Shown: piece by piece, positions 17,290-25,748 of the stretch
How the letters are laid out: each line of letters begins with the position of its first letter
How positions within the stretch are numbered: the stretch's first letter is position 1
Source of the DNA: Streptomyces europaeiscabiei
Lineage (GTDB): Bacteria; Actinomycetota; Actinomycetes; Streptomycetales; Streptomycetaceae
Direction of reading: 5' to 3'
Length of the DNA: 64,000 bases
Assembly (NCBI RefSeq): GCF_036346855.1
Contig: NZ_CP107841.1
Location: 10,110,001-10,174,000, forward strand
Program-made: the position numbers and the translations under genes
Notes under the pieces: generated by a model
The model's database searches: none
Told to the model about the DNA's origin: nothing
The model's input: the letters and a program-made list of their open reading frames with translations, nothing else

Positions 17290-17872
17290 GGGCGCTTGCC
17301 GTGCTGCAGGCCGGCCGCAACCCCGATGCCGAGGGACGCCGTCTGCCCCGTGGGCTGGGCGAAGCGCTCGACCTGGACCGGATCGGAATGTACGGCCACT
17401 CGGCCGGAGGCATCACCGCGGCCGAGACCATGCGCGTGGACCGTCGCATCGACGCGGGCATCAACATGGACGGCACGCTTCAGCACAGCGGCACCGAATA
17501 CCTTCCGGTGGCCCTGGAAGGGCTCGACCGCCCGTTCATGCTCATGGGCAAGGCGAGTCAGACTCACCTGATCAAGCCGTCCTGGCAGTCGTTCTGGGAC
17601 CGCTCGACCGGCTGGAAGCGCGACTTGAGCCTGGAGCTGGGCGGCCACTTCAGCTACACCGACACTCAGACGATCGTGCCGGCTCTGGACGACACCTGGA
17701 CATCCCGGCGCAGACCCGCGAGCAGCTCATCGGCACCGGGGACCCCGAGCGCAGTACCGCAGCCCAGCGTGCCTACATCACGGCGTTCTTCGACCAGCAC
17801 CTGCTGGGCCGGCCACGACATCTGCTGGACGAGTCCTCCCCGGCGTGGCCCGAAATACGCTTCGTTCGATGA
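17290..17872 (+). pseudogene. PAF-acetylhydrolase-like alpha/beta hydrolase, truncated and frameshifted
   Basis: The frame from about 17290 encodes the second half of a streptomycete lipase/PAF-acetylhydrolase: LDLDRIGMYGHSAGGITAAE with the GHSAGG nucleophile elbow, INMDGTLQ, then GGHFSYTDTQ with the likely catalytic His. After 17696 the protein continues in a different frame as DIPAQTREQLIGTGDPER through FFDQHLLG and ends at 17870-17872, so one base has been lost near 17697-17700. The N-terminal half, including the oxyanion region, is absent. It cannot make a functional enzyme as it stands. Confidence 0.75.
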
Positions 17873-18222
17873 GCGCGGCGGCCTCGCGGTCGGTAGGGCA
17901 TCCTGCCACCGCCAGGTGGCAGGGCTGCTCGAAGCTCGAAGCGCACAGCCTGATCGCAGTTGCTTGATGCGCCGTCCGAGCGCGGCCTTTGGACGTTGTC
18001 GCAGGGGATGTGCTCGATGCCGACTGCCGGCCCGTCCGTTCGCGGGCGGGCCGGCGGTTCCGTAGTCGCGGATTGGCGGTGACGATGTCGTGCCGGGTGT
18101 AGAGCCACGGCCTCGCAACACCGGCCGCCCTCGCGATCGACGTGAAGCCGGTTCGGCTGCCGGTGCGTTGTGCTGAGAACAGCGCCTCGGGCAGCCGGCG
18201 TTGATGCCGATGCCGATGCCGC
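17873..18222. other. Gene-free stretch
   Basis: About 350 bases between the hydrolase remnant and the MarR gene. No codon-biased frame, motif or RNA recognised. Confidence 0.4.
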
Positions 18223-18714
18223 TCAGGACGCCCGCGTGTGGTGGTCCAGCAAGCGGCTGAGCAACCACACGAGTTGGTCGCGTTCCGCCGGACTCAGCGG
18301 CGCGAGCAGTTCGTCGTGGAGGTCGTCCAGGACCTTGTCGAGACGGGGTAGGTATCGGCGGCCCCGAGGCGAGATGGTGATGATGTTGCGGCGTCGGTCG
18401 TCCGGGTCCGGTGCCCGCTCGATGAGGTCACGCTCGGCCAGTTCGTTGAGCACGCCGACCATGTCGCTGCGGTAGATGCCGGTGCGCTCGCTCAGCGCCG
18501 CTTGGCTCCCCGGGCCGATGTCCTGCAGCGAGGCGAGCACGGCGTAGTGCCACTTACGGGCGTCGACCTGGGCCAGCCCTTCGCTGATCAGGCGGTCCGA
18601 TCGCACGGACACCTGCGACAACAGTCGGCTCGCCCGTCGTCGCAGTCTGTCGGGCGTCTTGAGCGCGCCGATGTCGGCCAGGTCCGCGGCGCCGTCTCTG
18701 ATCACGGTTCCCAT
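18223..18714 (-). CDS. MarR-family transcriptional regulator
   Basis: 163 residues from ATG at 18714 (AGGGG five bases upstream). Winged HTH: HYAVLASLQDIGPGSQAALSERTGIYRSDMVGVLNELAERDLIERAPDPDDRRRN with the DDRR wing typical of MarR, then the dimerising helix DKVLDDLHDELLAPLSPAERDQL. It is divergent from the dienelactone hydrolase-type gene at 18816, with two operator copies between them, indicating joint control and autoregulation. Confidence 0.9.
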   Translation of the reverse strand: MGTVIRDGAADLADIGALKTPDRLRRRASRLLSQVSVRSDRLISEGLAQVDARKWHYAVLASLQDIGPGSQAALSERTGIYRSDMVGVLNELAERDLIERAPDPDDRRRNIITISPRGRRYLPRLDKVLDDLHDELLAPLSPAERDQLVWLLSRLLDHHTRAS

Positions 18715-18727
18715 CCTACCCCTTTGC

Positions 18728-18783
18728 GTTAGTGCGACTAACGATGTACGTTCGCTCGCGCCAATAACGTTAGTGAGACGAAC
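18728..18783. promoter_or_regulatory. Paired MarR operators
   Basis: GTTAGTGCGACTAAC (18728-18742) is a perfect 6-bp-arm palindrome. A second copy, GTTAGTGAGACGAAC (18769-18783), matches 13 of 15 positions and starts 41 bp away. They fill the gap between the MarR gene and the dienelactone hydrolase-type gene. Confidence 0.75.
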
Positions 18784-18815
18784 GTTTGTCGAGTGGACTC
18801 CAAGGAAGGAAGCCC

Positions 18816-19562
18816 TTGCCCACCAAGGAACTGCGGATCCCCACCACGGACGGCCAGGCCGACGCCTTCGCCGCCTTCCCCGACCGCGGCGAGCGGCACC
18901 CGGGGGTGCTGATGTACACGGACGGCTTCGGCATCCGGCCCGTGCTGCGGGAGATGGCCCGTGAACTGGCCGGGCACGGGTACTACGTGCTCGTCCCCAA
19001 CCTCTTCTACCGGTACGGCCCGGCACCGGTGATCGAACTTCCCGAGCACATCGGAGAAGAGATCCGGCCCGCGGTCATGACCCGGTTGATGCCCTTGATC
19101 GAGGCGCACACCACCGAACGTGCCCTGAGCGACGCCGACGCCTACCTCAGGTTCCTCACCAGCCGGCCCGAGGTCGGCGCCGGACCGGTCGCGGTGACCG
19201 GCTACTGCATAGGCGGCCTCCTGGCGATGCGTACCGCGGCGGCCCACCCCGGCCAAGTGGCCGCCGTCGCCGGATTCCACGGCCCCATGGGCGCTGACGG
19301 GCCCGACAGCCTGCACCGCCACCTCTCCAAGCTCACGGCCAAGGTCCACCTCGGCCACGCCGAAACCGACATGACGCCCGAAGCCCTCGGCGAGCTCGGC
19401 CAGGCCCTGGATGCCGCGGGTGTCGACCACACCTCCGAGATCTACCCCGGCACCGTCCACGGCTTCACCATGTCCGACACCGACGCCTTCAACCCCTACG
19501 CACTGCAGCGCCACTGGGACCGCCTGCTCGCCCTCCTCGACCGCACCGTGGCCAACGGCTGA
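18816..19562 (+). CDS. Dienelactone hydrolase-family protein
   Basis: TTG at 18816 is the best start (AAGGAAGGA five bases upstream); 248 residues. Alpha/beta hydrolase with cysteine nucleophile in VAVTGYCIGGLLA (about residue 130), an acidic residue in LGHAETDMTPE, and histidine in YPGTVHGFTM: the Cys-Asp-His triad of carboxymethylenebutenolidase-like enzymes. Substrates could be dienelactones or other small esters. Regulation by the divergent MarR protein suggests induction by a phenolic or lipophilic compound. Confidence 0.87.
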   Translation: MPTKELRIPTTDGQADAFAAFPDRGERHPGVLMYTDGFGIRPVLREMARELAGHGYYVLVPNLFYRYGPAPVIELPEHIGEEIRPAVMTRLMPLIEAHTTERALSDADAYLRFLTSRPEVGAGPVAVTGYCIGGLLAMRTAAAHPGQVAAVAGFHGPMGADGPDSLHRHLSKLTAKVHLGHAETDMTPEALGELGQALDAAGVDHTSEIYPGTVHGFTMSDTDAFNPYALQRHWDRLLALLDRTVANG

Positions 19563-19980
19563 CGCTCCGGCCCGGGGGCCGAACCCGAAGTGCGCGGCTC
19601 CGCGGCCCGTAGCCGACCCGCCGACCGTGAAGCAGCGGACGGGAGCCGGCCATCGTGGTCGTGCGCCGCAGTTGCATGCACCTGGCAGGCGGTGCGGTCG
19701 CGTCTGCCAGGCAGGCCGTCGCCGCGCGGCGGGCCGTGCTCAGCCGGGTAAGGCGAGATGCGGGAACAGCGCGCCGTTCGTCCCGCACAGCCTCCCTGTG
19801 CTCCTCAACCTTCCACAGCCCCGAACCGGCTGGCCGTCGAGCCGCTCGCGGACGCCGCTCGACGGGGCCGGCACCTACTCGCACTGACCGGGCTGACGGC
19901 CCTGACCAGGCAATGTCGGCGCATCGGGTGATGTTGCGCAAACTCGGGGAAGAAGTTGCGGCAGCCGATGGGAGGGTGTC
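19563..19980. other. Gene-free stretch before the phosphatase gene
   Basis: About 420 bases with no frame showing a recognisable domain. The GGGAGG at 19970-19975 serves the next gene. Confidence 0.4.
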
Positions 19981-21198
19981 GTGGAGGGTGGAGATCTGGA
20001 ACTGGGTGAGTTGTTGGCCGCCGCGGAGGCGGCCCCGCCCGGTGAGTCCGTCGATGTGATAGCGCACGATCTGCAGAAGCGGCTCGGCGCGGAGCGGGTG
20101 TCCTTCCTGTTCGTCGACCTCATCGGTCAGCGGCTGGTACGGCTCGCGGCGGCCGACGACGACGTCGCGGACCGAGCCGAGCCGATCGCCCTGCGGGGCA
20201 GCGTCTACGACAGCGTTCTGTGCAGCCAGCGCCAGCATGTGGAACAGGACGGCCAGGGCGCACGACGTGTCGTCACGCCGGTCACCAACCGCGGTGACTG
20301 CATCGGCGTTTTGGAGATGACCCTGCAGTCCGCCGACGACGCCGTGCTCCGGCAGGTTCGCGACGCGGCGCACGCGCTGGCCTACATCATCGTCACGGAC
20401 GGCCGTTTCACCGACCTCTACCACCTGGGCCGGCGTACCACCGAGACCAGCCTGGCCGCGGAGATCCAGCACCAACTGCTTCCCTCGGCCTCCTGCTGCG
20501 AGGCGTCCCAGTTCACCCTCGCCGCCGGTCTGGTACCGGCCGACGACATCGGTGGGGACACCTACGACTACACCCTCGACCGTGACACCCTGCACCTGTC
20601 CATCACCGACGCCATGGGCCACGACACGAACTCTGCTCTGCTGGCCACCTTGCTGGTCGGCGCGCTGAGACGGGCACGGCGCAGCGGCTGTGACGCCCTC
20701 GAGCAAGCCAACCACGCCCACCAGGCCCTGCTGCGCCACAGCCGGGGGCTGGCCACCGGACAGCTGCTGTGCGTCGACCTGGAAACCGGCCTGTGTGAAC
20801 TGGTCAACGCCGGTCATCCCTGGCCACTGCGGCTGCGCGACGGCACCGTCGAGGAGGTCGAACTCGCCGTCAACCTGCCCTTCGGTGTGGCGGCCCCCAT
20901 CCCCTACCGCGTACAGGAACTCCAACTGCGTCCCGGGGACCGGCTGATTCTGGTCACCGACGGAATGCAGGACCGCGGTGCCGCAGCCGCCGATCTGGTC
21001 TCCGTCGTTCACGACACCCGCGCGCTGCATCCAAGAGAAGTCGTCCGAAGCCTGACCGCCGCGGTGCTTGACGCCTGCCATGGCAACCTCAAGGACGACG
21101 CCACGGTCCTGATACTGGACTGGCACGGCAACCATGACCACCATGACCGGGACCACCATGACCGGTCGGCGGATACCAGACCGGGAGCGCAGCGATGA
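19981..21198 (+). CDS. GAF-PP2C (SpoIIE-type) serine phosphatase with His/Asp-rich tail
   Basis: GTG at 19981, GGGAGG five bases upstream; 405 residues. Residues about 15-145 form a GAF-like sensor. SLAAEIQHQLLP is the usual linker into the PP2C/SpoIIE domain (about 165-380) with metal-binding aspartates in DIGGDTYDY, SITDAMGHD, LVTDGMQDR and LKDDATVLIL. It probably dephosphorylates an anti-anti-sigma factor in a partner-switching pathway. The last 24 residues carry a repeated HDHHDRDHHDR from a short tandem DNA duplication at 21131-21165, absent from the family core and possibly metal-binding. Confidence 0.87.
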   Translation: MEGGDLELGELLAAAEAAPPGESVDVIAHDLQKRLGAERVSFLFVDLIGQRLVRLAAADDDVADRAEPIALRGSVYDSVLCSQRQHVEQDGQGARRVVTPVTNRGDCIGVLEMTLQSADDAVLRQVRDAAHALAYIIVTDGRFTDLYHLGRRTTETSLAAEIQHQLLPSASCCEASQFTLAAGLVPADDIGGDTYDYTLDRDTLHLSITDAMGHDTNSALLATLLVGALRRARRSGCDALEQANHAHQALLRHSRGLATGQLLCVDLETGLCELVNAGHPWPLRLRDGTVEEVELAVNLPFGVAAPIPYRVQELQLRPGDRLILVTDGMQDRGAAAADLVSVVHDTRALHPREVVRSLTAAVLDACHGNLKDDATVLILDWHGNHDHHDRDHHDRSADTRPGAQR

Positions 21199-21840
21199 GC
21201 CGCCCGCAGTCCGGCACCGCTGCGCCCACCGCCTCCCTGACGGCGCCATCGTCCGGGCCCACCATGGGACTTGGTCGTCCGCCTCGGACTGCTGGTGCTG
21301 CTGCGCCGCTGCGGCCGGGCGGACGGGCGCCGGCCCTGGCCTCGACGTCCGCCGGCGCCACCAAAGGGGGAGCGGACCAGCCGCCTCCTGCGCCCACCGC
21401 GCTTGACCACGAATCGGCCTGAGAGGCGCATCTCGGCCTCCCGTACGCCGTACGCCGTACGCCGCCGGGTTTCGGATTCATGGAGCGAGTCGACTTCCTG
21501 CTCCTCGTGAACGAGCGGTATTCCCACGGCGCACGCCGTGGCCATGAGGTACGACATGCGGGCCCACGTCTTCCACGGCACCGTCACCGGCACCGTCACA
21601 GCGATCCGACTCCGGCCTCGTCCATGAACCGCAGGACGGAACCTGGTGGTGAGGCGTTCGAAAACCAGTGGAGCAGCGCCGCGGTAAGCCATTACCGTGC
21701 TGCCGAACCAAGTCGTCTGGGCAAGGACGTGCCGTTGTACACCGTGTGAGACCTCCCGAGCGCTGATTTGTCGCGCGTTGCGCATGTGCGCGCCGCGCTC
21801 CTTTTTGCTGCGGACTTCTCACTGAAACCGGTGTACTTCT
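21199..21840. other. Gene-free stretch
   Basis: About 640 bases between the phosphatase and DUF1062 genes. A short CGTACGC-type repeat occurs near 21441-21460. Neither strand offers a frame I can assign to a family. Confidence 0.4.
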
Positions 21841-22389
21841 GTGCTCGAAAACTGGGTGGTCGTGCCCACCTGCCTGCCGCTCGTCAGCCGCCGTTGCCAC
21901 GCATGCGCCTCCGAGCGTTTCCGGGCGAGCGGCAGATTCCGCGTCAACGCGAACCACAAGCTCATCGACGCCTGGCTCCTCGCGCTCTGTACCGCTTGCG
22001 GGGAAACCGCAAAGCTCACGGTCCTGGAGCGGATGAATGTGCGCTCCGTGCGACCTGAGCTGCTGGACCGACTGCATGACAACGACCCTGGCCTGACGGC
22101 TGAGCTGCTCCAGGATCCGGTCGTGCTGCGCCGTAATCGCATCGCCCTCGACTGGGACGACGCCTGGCGCCTGGACACCGGCGGATCGGATCGACTGGAC
22201 CGTAGGGTGATCGACGTCTCGGTCCACTTCGCGGCGCGGATCCCTGTGCGGCCGGTGCGGCTGATCGCTGAAGGTTGCGGTCTTTCGCGGGCCGAGGTCG
22301 AAAGGCTGGTCAGGGAAGGGAAACTCGTCTCGGCAGTCCGGCTGAGCGGCAAACTCTCCGGAGACTTCGCCTTCATGCTCAAGCGCTGA
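21841..22389 (+). CDS. DUF1062 family protein
   Basis: 182 residues from a GTG at 21841 (no strong ribosome site). The N-terminal zinc-ribbon pair RRCHACAS and LCTACGE (about residues 19-22 and 50-53), the intervening FRVNANHKLIDAWLLALC, and the C-terminal LSRAEVERLVREGKLVS match DUF1062, a family of unknown function in Gram-positive bacteria. It is followed by a 13-bp hairpin shared with the convergent kinase gene. Confidence 0.82.
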   Translation: MLENWVVVPTCLPLVSRRCHACASERFRASGRFRVNANHKLIDAWLLALCTACGETAKLTVLERMNVRSVRPELLDRLHDNDPGLTAELLQDPVVLRRNRIALDWDDAWRLDTGGSDRLDRRVIDVSVHFAARIPVRPVRLIAEGCGLSRAEVERLVREGKLVSAVRLSGKLSGDFAFMLKR

Positions 22390-22404
22390 GCCCCTCGGGA
22401 CCAC

Positions 22405-22437
22405 GGGCCTGTCCGGCTCGATCCGCCGGACAGGCCC
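22405..22437. terminator. Shared hairpin between DUF1062 and anti-sigma kinase genes
   Basis: A perfect 13-bp stem (GGGCCTGTCCGGC at 22405-22417 with its complement 22425-22437), 7-base loop. It lies at the convergent ends of both genes and touches the kinase stop codon. Confidence 0.75.
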
Positions 22438-22886
22438 TAGTGGGAGGGCTTACACAGGTGAAGGTGAGCGACGACCTGTTTGCCGGTGTTCAGAGCGATG
22501 GTCTGCACCTGGTCGCACAGCCTTGCGACCAGGTGCAGTCCGTGTCCGCCGACGCGGCGGGCGTCGTGTGCTCGCAGTTCGGGCGGGCGGGGGGAACTGT
22601 CGCTCACGGCGATGCGGAGCAGGGCGGCATCGGGCGCCACCTCCAGCGCCAGGCCGCCTGGACCGGGGGCGTGGCGCAGCGCATTGGTGACCAGCTCGCT
22701 GACGACGAGCTGGGCGTCCTGGCTCGGCCGGTGGTGGGGGTCGTGGCCGGCCTGGGCCAGCAGCGCGCGTACGGCCGTACGCGCGTCGGCGATCGATGCG
22801 TCTGCAGTGTGCCAGGCGGCGCTGTATCGCAGGGGCGCTGCGGATTCCTGTTCATCCGATGCCCGGTCTTCAAGCGGGGTGACCAT
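22437..22886 (-). CDS. RsbW-like anti-sigma factor serine kinase / HATPase protein
   Basis: 149 residues from ATG at 22886. GHKL ATPase features: N-box SELVTNALRHA (about residue 63), the DSSPRPPE loop in place of the DxGxG motif, and the G2-like GGHGLHLVARLCDQ. These short HATPase_c_2 proteins phosphorylate STAS-domain antagonists or bind sigma factors in streptomycete partner switching. Remnants of a SpoIIE phosphatase and a STAS gene lie just upstream on the other strand, the family's normal partners. Confidence 0.88.
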   Translation of the reverse strand: MVTPLEDRASDEQESAAPLRYSAAWHTADASIADARTAVRALLAQAGHDPHHRPSQDAQLVVSELVTNALRHAPGPGGLALEVAPDAALLRIAVSDSSPRPPELRAHDARRVGGHGLHLVARLCDQVQTIALNTGKQVVAHLHLCKPSH

Positions 22887-23199
22887 AGAACTCTTCCCGT
22901 GGATCGTTCCTTGTCGTTCATCACGAGTTGCCGGTATCGCGTGATTCGCTTACCCGCTGTCGGCCTGTTCATGGGGCACTCAGCGGTCCTGGCTGATCGG
23001 TACGGGGCGGATGCCGGCGATCGTGCGCCTCTTGCCCATCGAATGTCGCGTCTGACGCGGCGAGTTGGCCGCTCGCCCCCGGCGAGGACGTTCTACGGGG
23101 CGGCAGTGGGGGCGCAGCCGCGGCGGCCGGGAGGAGAGCGGAACCTCGGAGACAGGGCGGACGGATCCCGGCCGCAGGAACACAACATCATCGGCAGTC
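22887..23199. other. Gene-free stretch
   Basis: Promoter side of the kinase gene; no recognisable frame. Confidence 0.35.
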
Positions 23200-23408
23200 C
23201 GCAGGGGCGCACGGTGGTGCCGGCACACGGGTTCGTCGGCGCCACCACCGTCCTTCGCGGTCACCGACCAGACGCCCTGCCCCCGCAGGCCGTCGTCCAG
23301 ACCCTGACCGGCCTGCTCCGCAGCTTCGGTGACGGCCTCGACGACTACACCGCCCTGCTCGCCCTCGGCGTACCCGCCCCCGACCCGGGGACTACGGACC
23401 CACGATGA
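23200..23408 (+). pseudogene. 3' remnant of a SpoIIE-type phosphatase gene
   Basis: The frame ending at 23408 reads DALPPQAVVQTLTGLLRSF, then DGLDDYTALLALGVPAP: the last helix and DDxxALLAL strand of a PP2C/SpoIIE phosphatase. No upstream catalytic motifs remain in this frame. The stop overlaps the ATG of the STAS remnant, the usual operon arrangement. Confidence 0.55.
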
Positions 23409-23571
23409 GTCCGCTGAAGATCACTACCCGAGACGCCGCCACCGGTCCCGTTCCGGAGATCACGGGCGAACTCGACCACACCAACGCAGCCGACTACGTG
23501 AGCTGCGCATCGTCGGCCCCGACCGGATCTCTCCTCTCCACCCGGACAGCCACTCCGCCACCCGGTCCTGA
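23405..23571 (+). pseudogene. STAS-domain anti-anti-sigma factor, frameshifted and truncated
   Basis: The ATG at 23405 begins MSPLKITTRDAATGPVPEI, then TGELDHTNAAD, the first strand and helix of a STAS anti-anti-sigma protein. The reading then shifts: LRELRIVGPDRISP follows in another frame, and a stop comes at 23569-23571. The phosphorylatable serine region (DxSG) is missing, so the protein is non-functional. Confidence 0.6.
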
Positions 23572-23737
23572 CTCCAGCGGTGTTCCTCACCTGCGCGGCC
23601 GATCCTGGAGAGGCAGGGGAGAGGCTCGGCGGGGACAGAGCGCGCCTCGCGGGTTTCCCACGCGGCTGGGACGGTGACTGCCGACGACGGACACCTGGAG
23701 CGCACTGGGCGTGGGGTACTCGCCGCAGCAGACGAGA

Positions 23738-23764
23738 GCCTCCCCGGATCCTTTCCGGAGAGGC
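23738..23764 (-). terminator. Hairpin downstream of CsbD gene
   Basis: A 10-bp stem with one mismatch (23738-23747 with 23755-23764), 7-base loop, 20 bases past the CsbD stop. Confidence 0.6.
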
Positions 23765-23783
23765 CCTCGACCGGTACGACGCG

Positions 23784-23957
23784 TCAGTGCTTGAAGGCGT
23801 CCTTGGTCTTTTCCTTGGCCTCACGGGCGTCGCCCTTGCTCTTCTGCGCCTGCCCCTCGGCGGCCATGCGGTCGTTGCCGAGGGCGCGCCCCAGGACCTC
23901 CTTGGCCTTTCCCTCGGCCTGCTCGGTCTTCGCCTTGGCCTTTTCGCCGGCAGTCAT
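23784..23957 (-). CDS. CsbD-like stress protein
   Basis: 57 residues, starting MTAGEKAKAKTEQAEGKAKE and ending EKTKDAFKH. The pattern of Lys/Glu/Ala with GKAKE..GR..GNDR...EG..QK.KGD is the CsbD fold (PF05532), a small helical protein induced by general stress in Gram-positive bacteria. An AGGAGG-type ribosome site (GAGGCATG) lies upstream. Function at molecular level is unknown in the family. Confidence 0.9.
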   Translation of the reverse strand: MTAGEKAKAKTEQAEGKAKEVLGRALGNDRMAAEGQAQKSKGDAREAKEKTKDAFKH

Positions 23958-24104
23958 GGAACATGCCTCCTCACAGCATCGGGTGCCGCTGTCGCGGTAG
24001 AGCGTAAAACCGCGTGTGCCCTGGCGAATCCTTCACAAACAATGAATTGCCCAGGAATGGAGAAGTATTGGCAGGGCACACGGAGCCGCAGGAGGTTGAT
24101 ATCC

Positions 24105-24275
24105 ATGGTTCCCCTGCTTCTTGTACTGATTCTCGCGGTGATCCTTTTCGGCGCGGGCTTCGCCCTCAAGATTCTGTGGTGGGTGGCCCTCGCCGTGCTG
24201 GTGCTGTGGCTGCTGGGCTTCGTGATGCGCTCCACCAACACCGCCGGTGGCCGCGGCCGCTGGTACCGATGGTGA
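24105..24275 (+). CDS. Small hydrophobic membrane protein
   Basis: 56 residues from ATG at 24105 (CAGGAGG nine bases upstream; an in-frame TTG at 24096 abuts the ribosome site and is unlikely). Two hydrophobic helices (VPLLLVLILAVILFGAGFAL and WWVALAVLVLWLLGFVM) are followed by a basic tail ending GRGRWYRW. It belongs to the short 'hydrophobic protein' group found throughout Streptomyces, often near CsbD and stress genes. Function unknown. Confidence 0.8.
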   Translation: MVPLLLVLILAVILFGAGFALKILWWVALAVLVLWLLGFVMRSTNTAGGRGRWYRW

Positions 24276-24349
24276 CCTGACCCGCACCACACCCCCACGT
24301 AGGGCCCGGCCGTCAACAAGAGATGCTGTTGGTCAATTCGGCCTGGCTG

Positions 24350-24380
24350 CTTCGCCCCGTCGCTGTGCGGCGGGGCGAAG
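24350..24380. terminator. Hairpin between the hydrophobic-protein gene and the transposase remnant
   Basis: A perfect 10-bp stem (CTTCGCCCCG at 24350-24359 with CGGGGCGAAG at 24371-24380). It could be the right-hand end of the old insertion or a normal bidirectional terminator. Confidence 0.55.
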
Positions 24381-24385
24381 TGCTG

Positions 24386-25017
24386 TCAGGAGACTGGTGC
24401 GGGTGCGGGTGCGGGTGCGGGGTCGTGGTGTGCTCGTGGTGTGCTCGTGAGCCGGGCGTTGATCCGGATGAGGTTGACGGCGGCGCCGGTGAGCCGGCGC
24501 TGGAGGCTGGTGTCACCCAGGCCGCGGTAGTGGCATATGTGCAGGTCGCAGACCTGGACCGCTTGGGAGATGGCGCCTTCGGCACCGGCGCGGATCTGTA
24601 GCGAGCCTTCCAGTCGTCTGTGGCCTGGACAGCACGGGCCTGTTGGAGGGCGTGGTTCCTCGCGGGGCCGCAGGTTGAGCTCGCGCTGGATTCCGTTGGG
24701 CGAGTTGATGCATCTGGCCCGGTCGGGACAGGGCCGGCAGGGGGTCCGGGAGAACCGGACACGGATCATGGGCAGGCCCTCCTCGGAGCGGTTGACGCGC
24801 CACGACGTGGCGGTGTGTCCGTTCGGGCGGTTGTCTGCCCGCTGTCCCAGTCGATGGTGAACGCGGCCTGCGCGTACGGGGCACCGCCGCGGGAGTGCGG
24901 GACGGTCACCGCCTTCACCGGCCCGCGGAGATCGACCCCGTGATCACGCTGGGCTGCGGTGAGTGAGCCAGCGTTGGCAGAGCCGGAATCGACCCAGCGA
25001 TCGCCTGGCAACAAGTC
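24386..25017 (-). pseudogene. IS1182-type transposase remnant
   Basis: Pieces in at least two frames spell the C-terminal half of an IS1182-family DDE transposase: DLLPGDRWVDSGSAN and TAAQRDHGVDLRGPVK, then AAFTIDWDSGQTT. After a frame change come CINSPNGIQRELNLRPREE, then RIRAGAEGAISQAVQVCDLH, then RYRGLG-like HYRGLGDTSLQRRLTG and AAVNLIRINA. The N-terminal half and both terminal repeats are not recognisable. It marks an old insertion at the start of the decayed region. Confidence 0.7.
24396..24444. repeat. Short tandem repeats in transposase remnant
   Basis: GGTGCG is repeated four times (24396-24419), and an 11-bp unit TCGTGGTGTGC twice (24423-24444). They extend the C-terminus of the decayed frame with His/Pro-Ala repeats, so are probably slippage products. 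Confidence 0.8.
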
Positions 25018-25222
25018 CCGCCGGGCCAGAGACGTTCGGGGTGGGGTTGCCGGGCGAGGGGGCGGGGTCCGGTCCCCTACTGCCGCTGCCGGTCCGCCGA
25101 GTTGGTCACCCACGGCAAGGCGACCAGGCGCTTGTTCTCGCCAGGGTCGGCGACGCAGGCCCCGCTCTTTGGGTAACGGGAGTTGGGCGTGGTCGCGGGA
25201 GCCGTCCGCACGGTCATATCGG

Positions 25223-25270
25223 CCCTCGTGCAGTACCCCATCGAGTCCCTCGTGCAGTACCCCATCGAGT
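25223..25270. repeat. Perfect 24-bp tandem duplication
   Basis: Two identical, adjacent copies of a 24-bp unit beginning CCCTCGTGCAGTACC occupy 25223-25246 and 25247-25270. A recent duplication in non-coding or decayed sequence; 24 is a multiple of three, so an old frame would be kept. Confidence 0.9.
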
Positions 25271-25748
25271 GGGGGGGGAAGCTTCACGATGGCTGCGGCG
25301 ATGTGCTCGGCGTGAGCGTGGCATCGCCTTGAGGGCGCGGTGGGAGTGGCGGGAGTGGTGGTCGTCCACTGGTGACAGGTCGGCTGCCTCCCTGGTGAAA
25401 AATCAGGCTGCCCGGCTCGGTCCTGTCCGCCGGTTCGTCCGGCTTGGCCGGTGACGACTCCTGAGCTTCGGCCACCGACGCAGCCGTGAGAACGGGCGCA
25501 CCACAGCACGCCCTGCCACCGCCCCACAACTGCGGCGGCGGCAGGGCGCGCCCTTCGGAACAGGAGCTGAGATCCAGCGCCAGGCATCGCGAACGTGGGG
25601 TTCCTACCGCGGGAGAAGCTCCACGCTGCGAGCCGTACATCCGAGGAATCCGGCACCGCTCCGTTCAGACAGCGGGACCATCCCCTCCCCGTCCTCACCG
25701 TCTGGGGAGTCGGTGCCCATGGGGAGTCGGTGCCCTACACCCACACGG
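25271..25748. other. Unassigned stretch in decayed region
   Basis: About 480 bases with several open frames but no recognisable domain. Confidence 0.35.

Noticed and set aside
24276..25700. Intact insertion sequence with terminal inverted repeats
   Set aside because: Transposase is frameshifted and 5'-truncated and no matching terminal repeats or target duplication could be identified.
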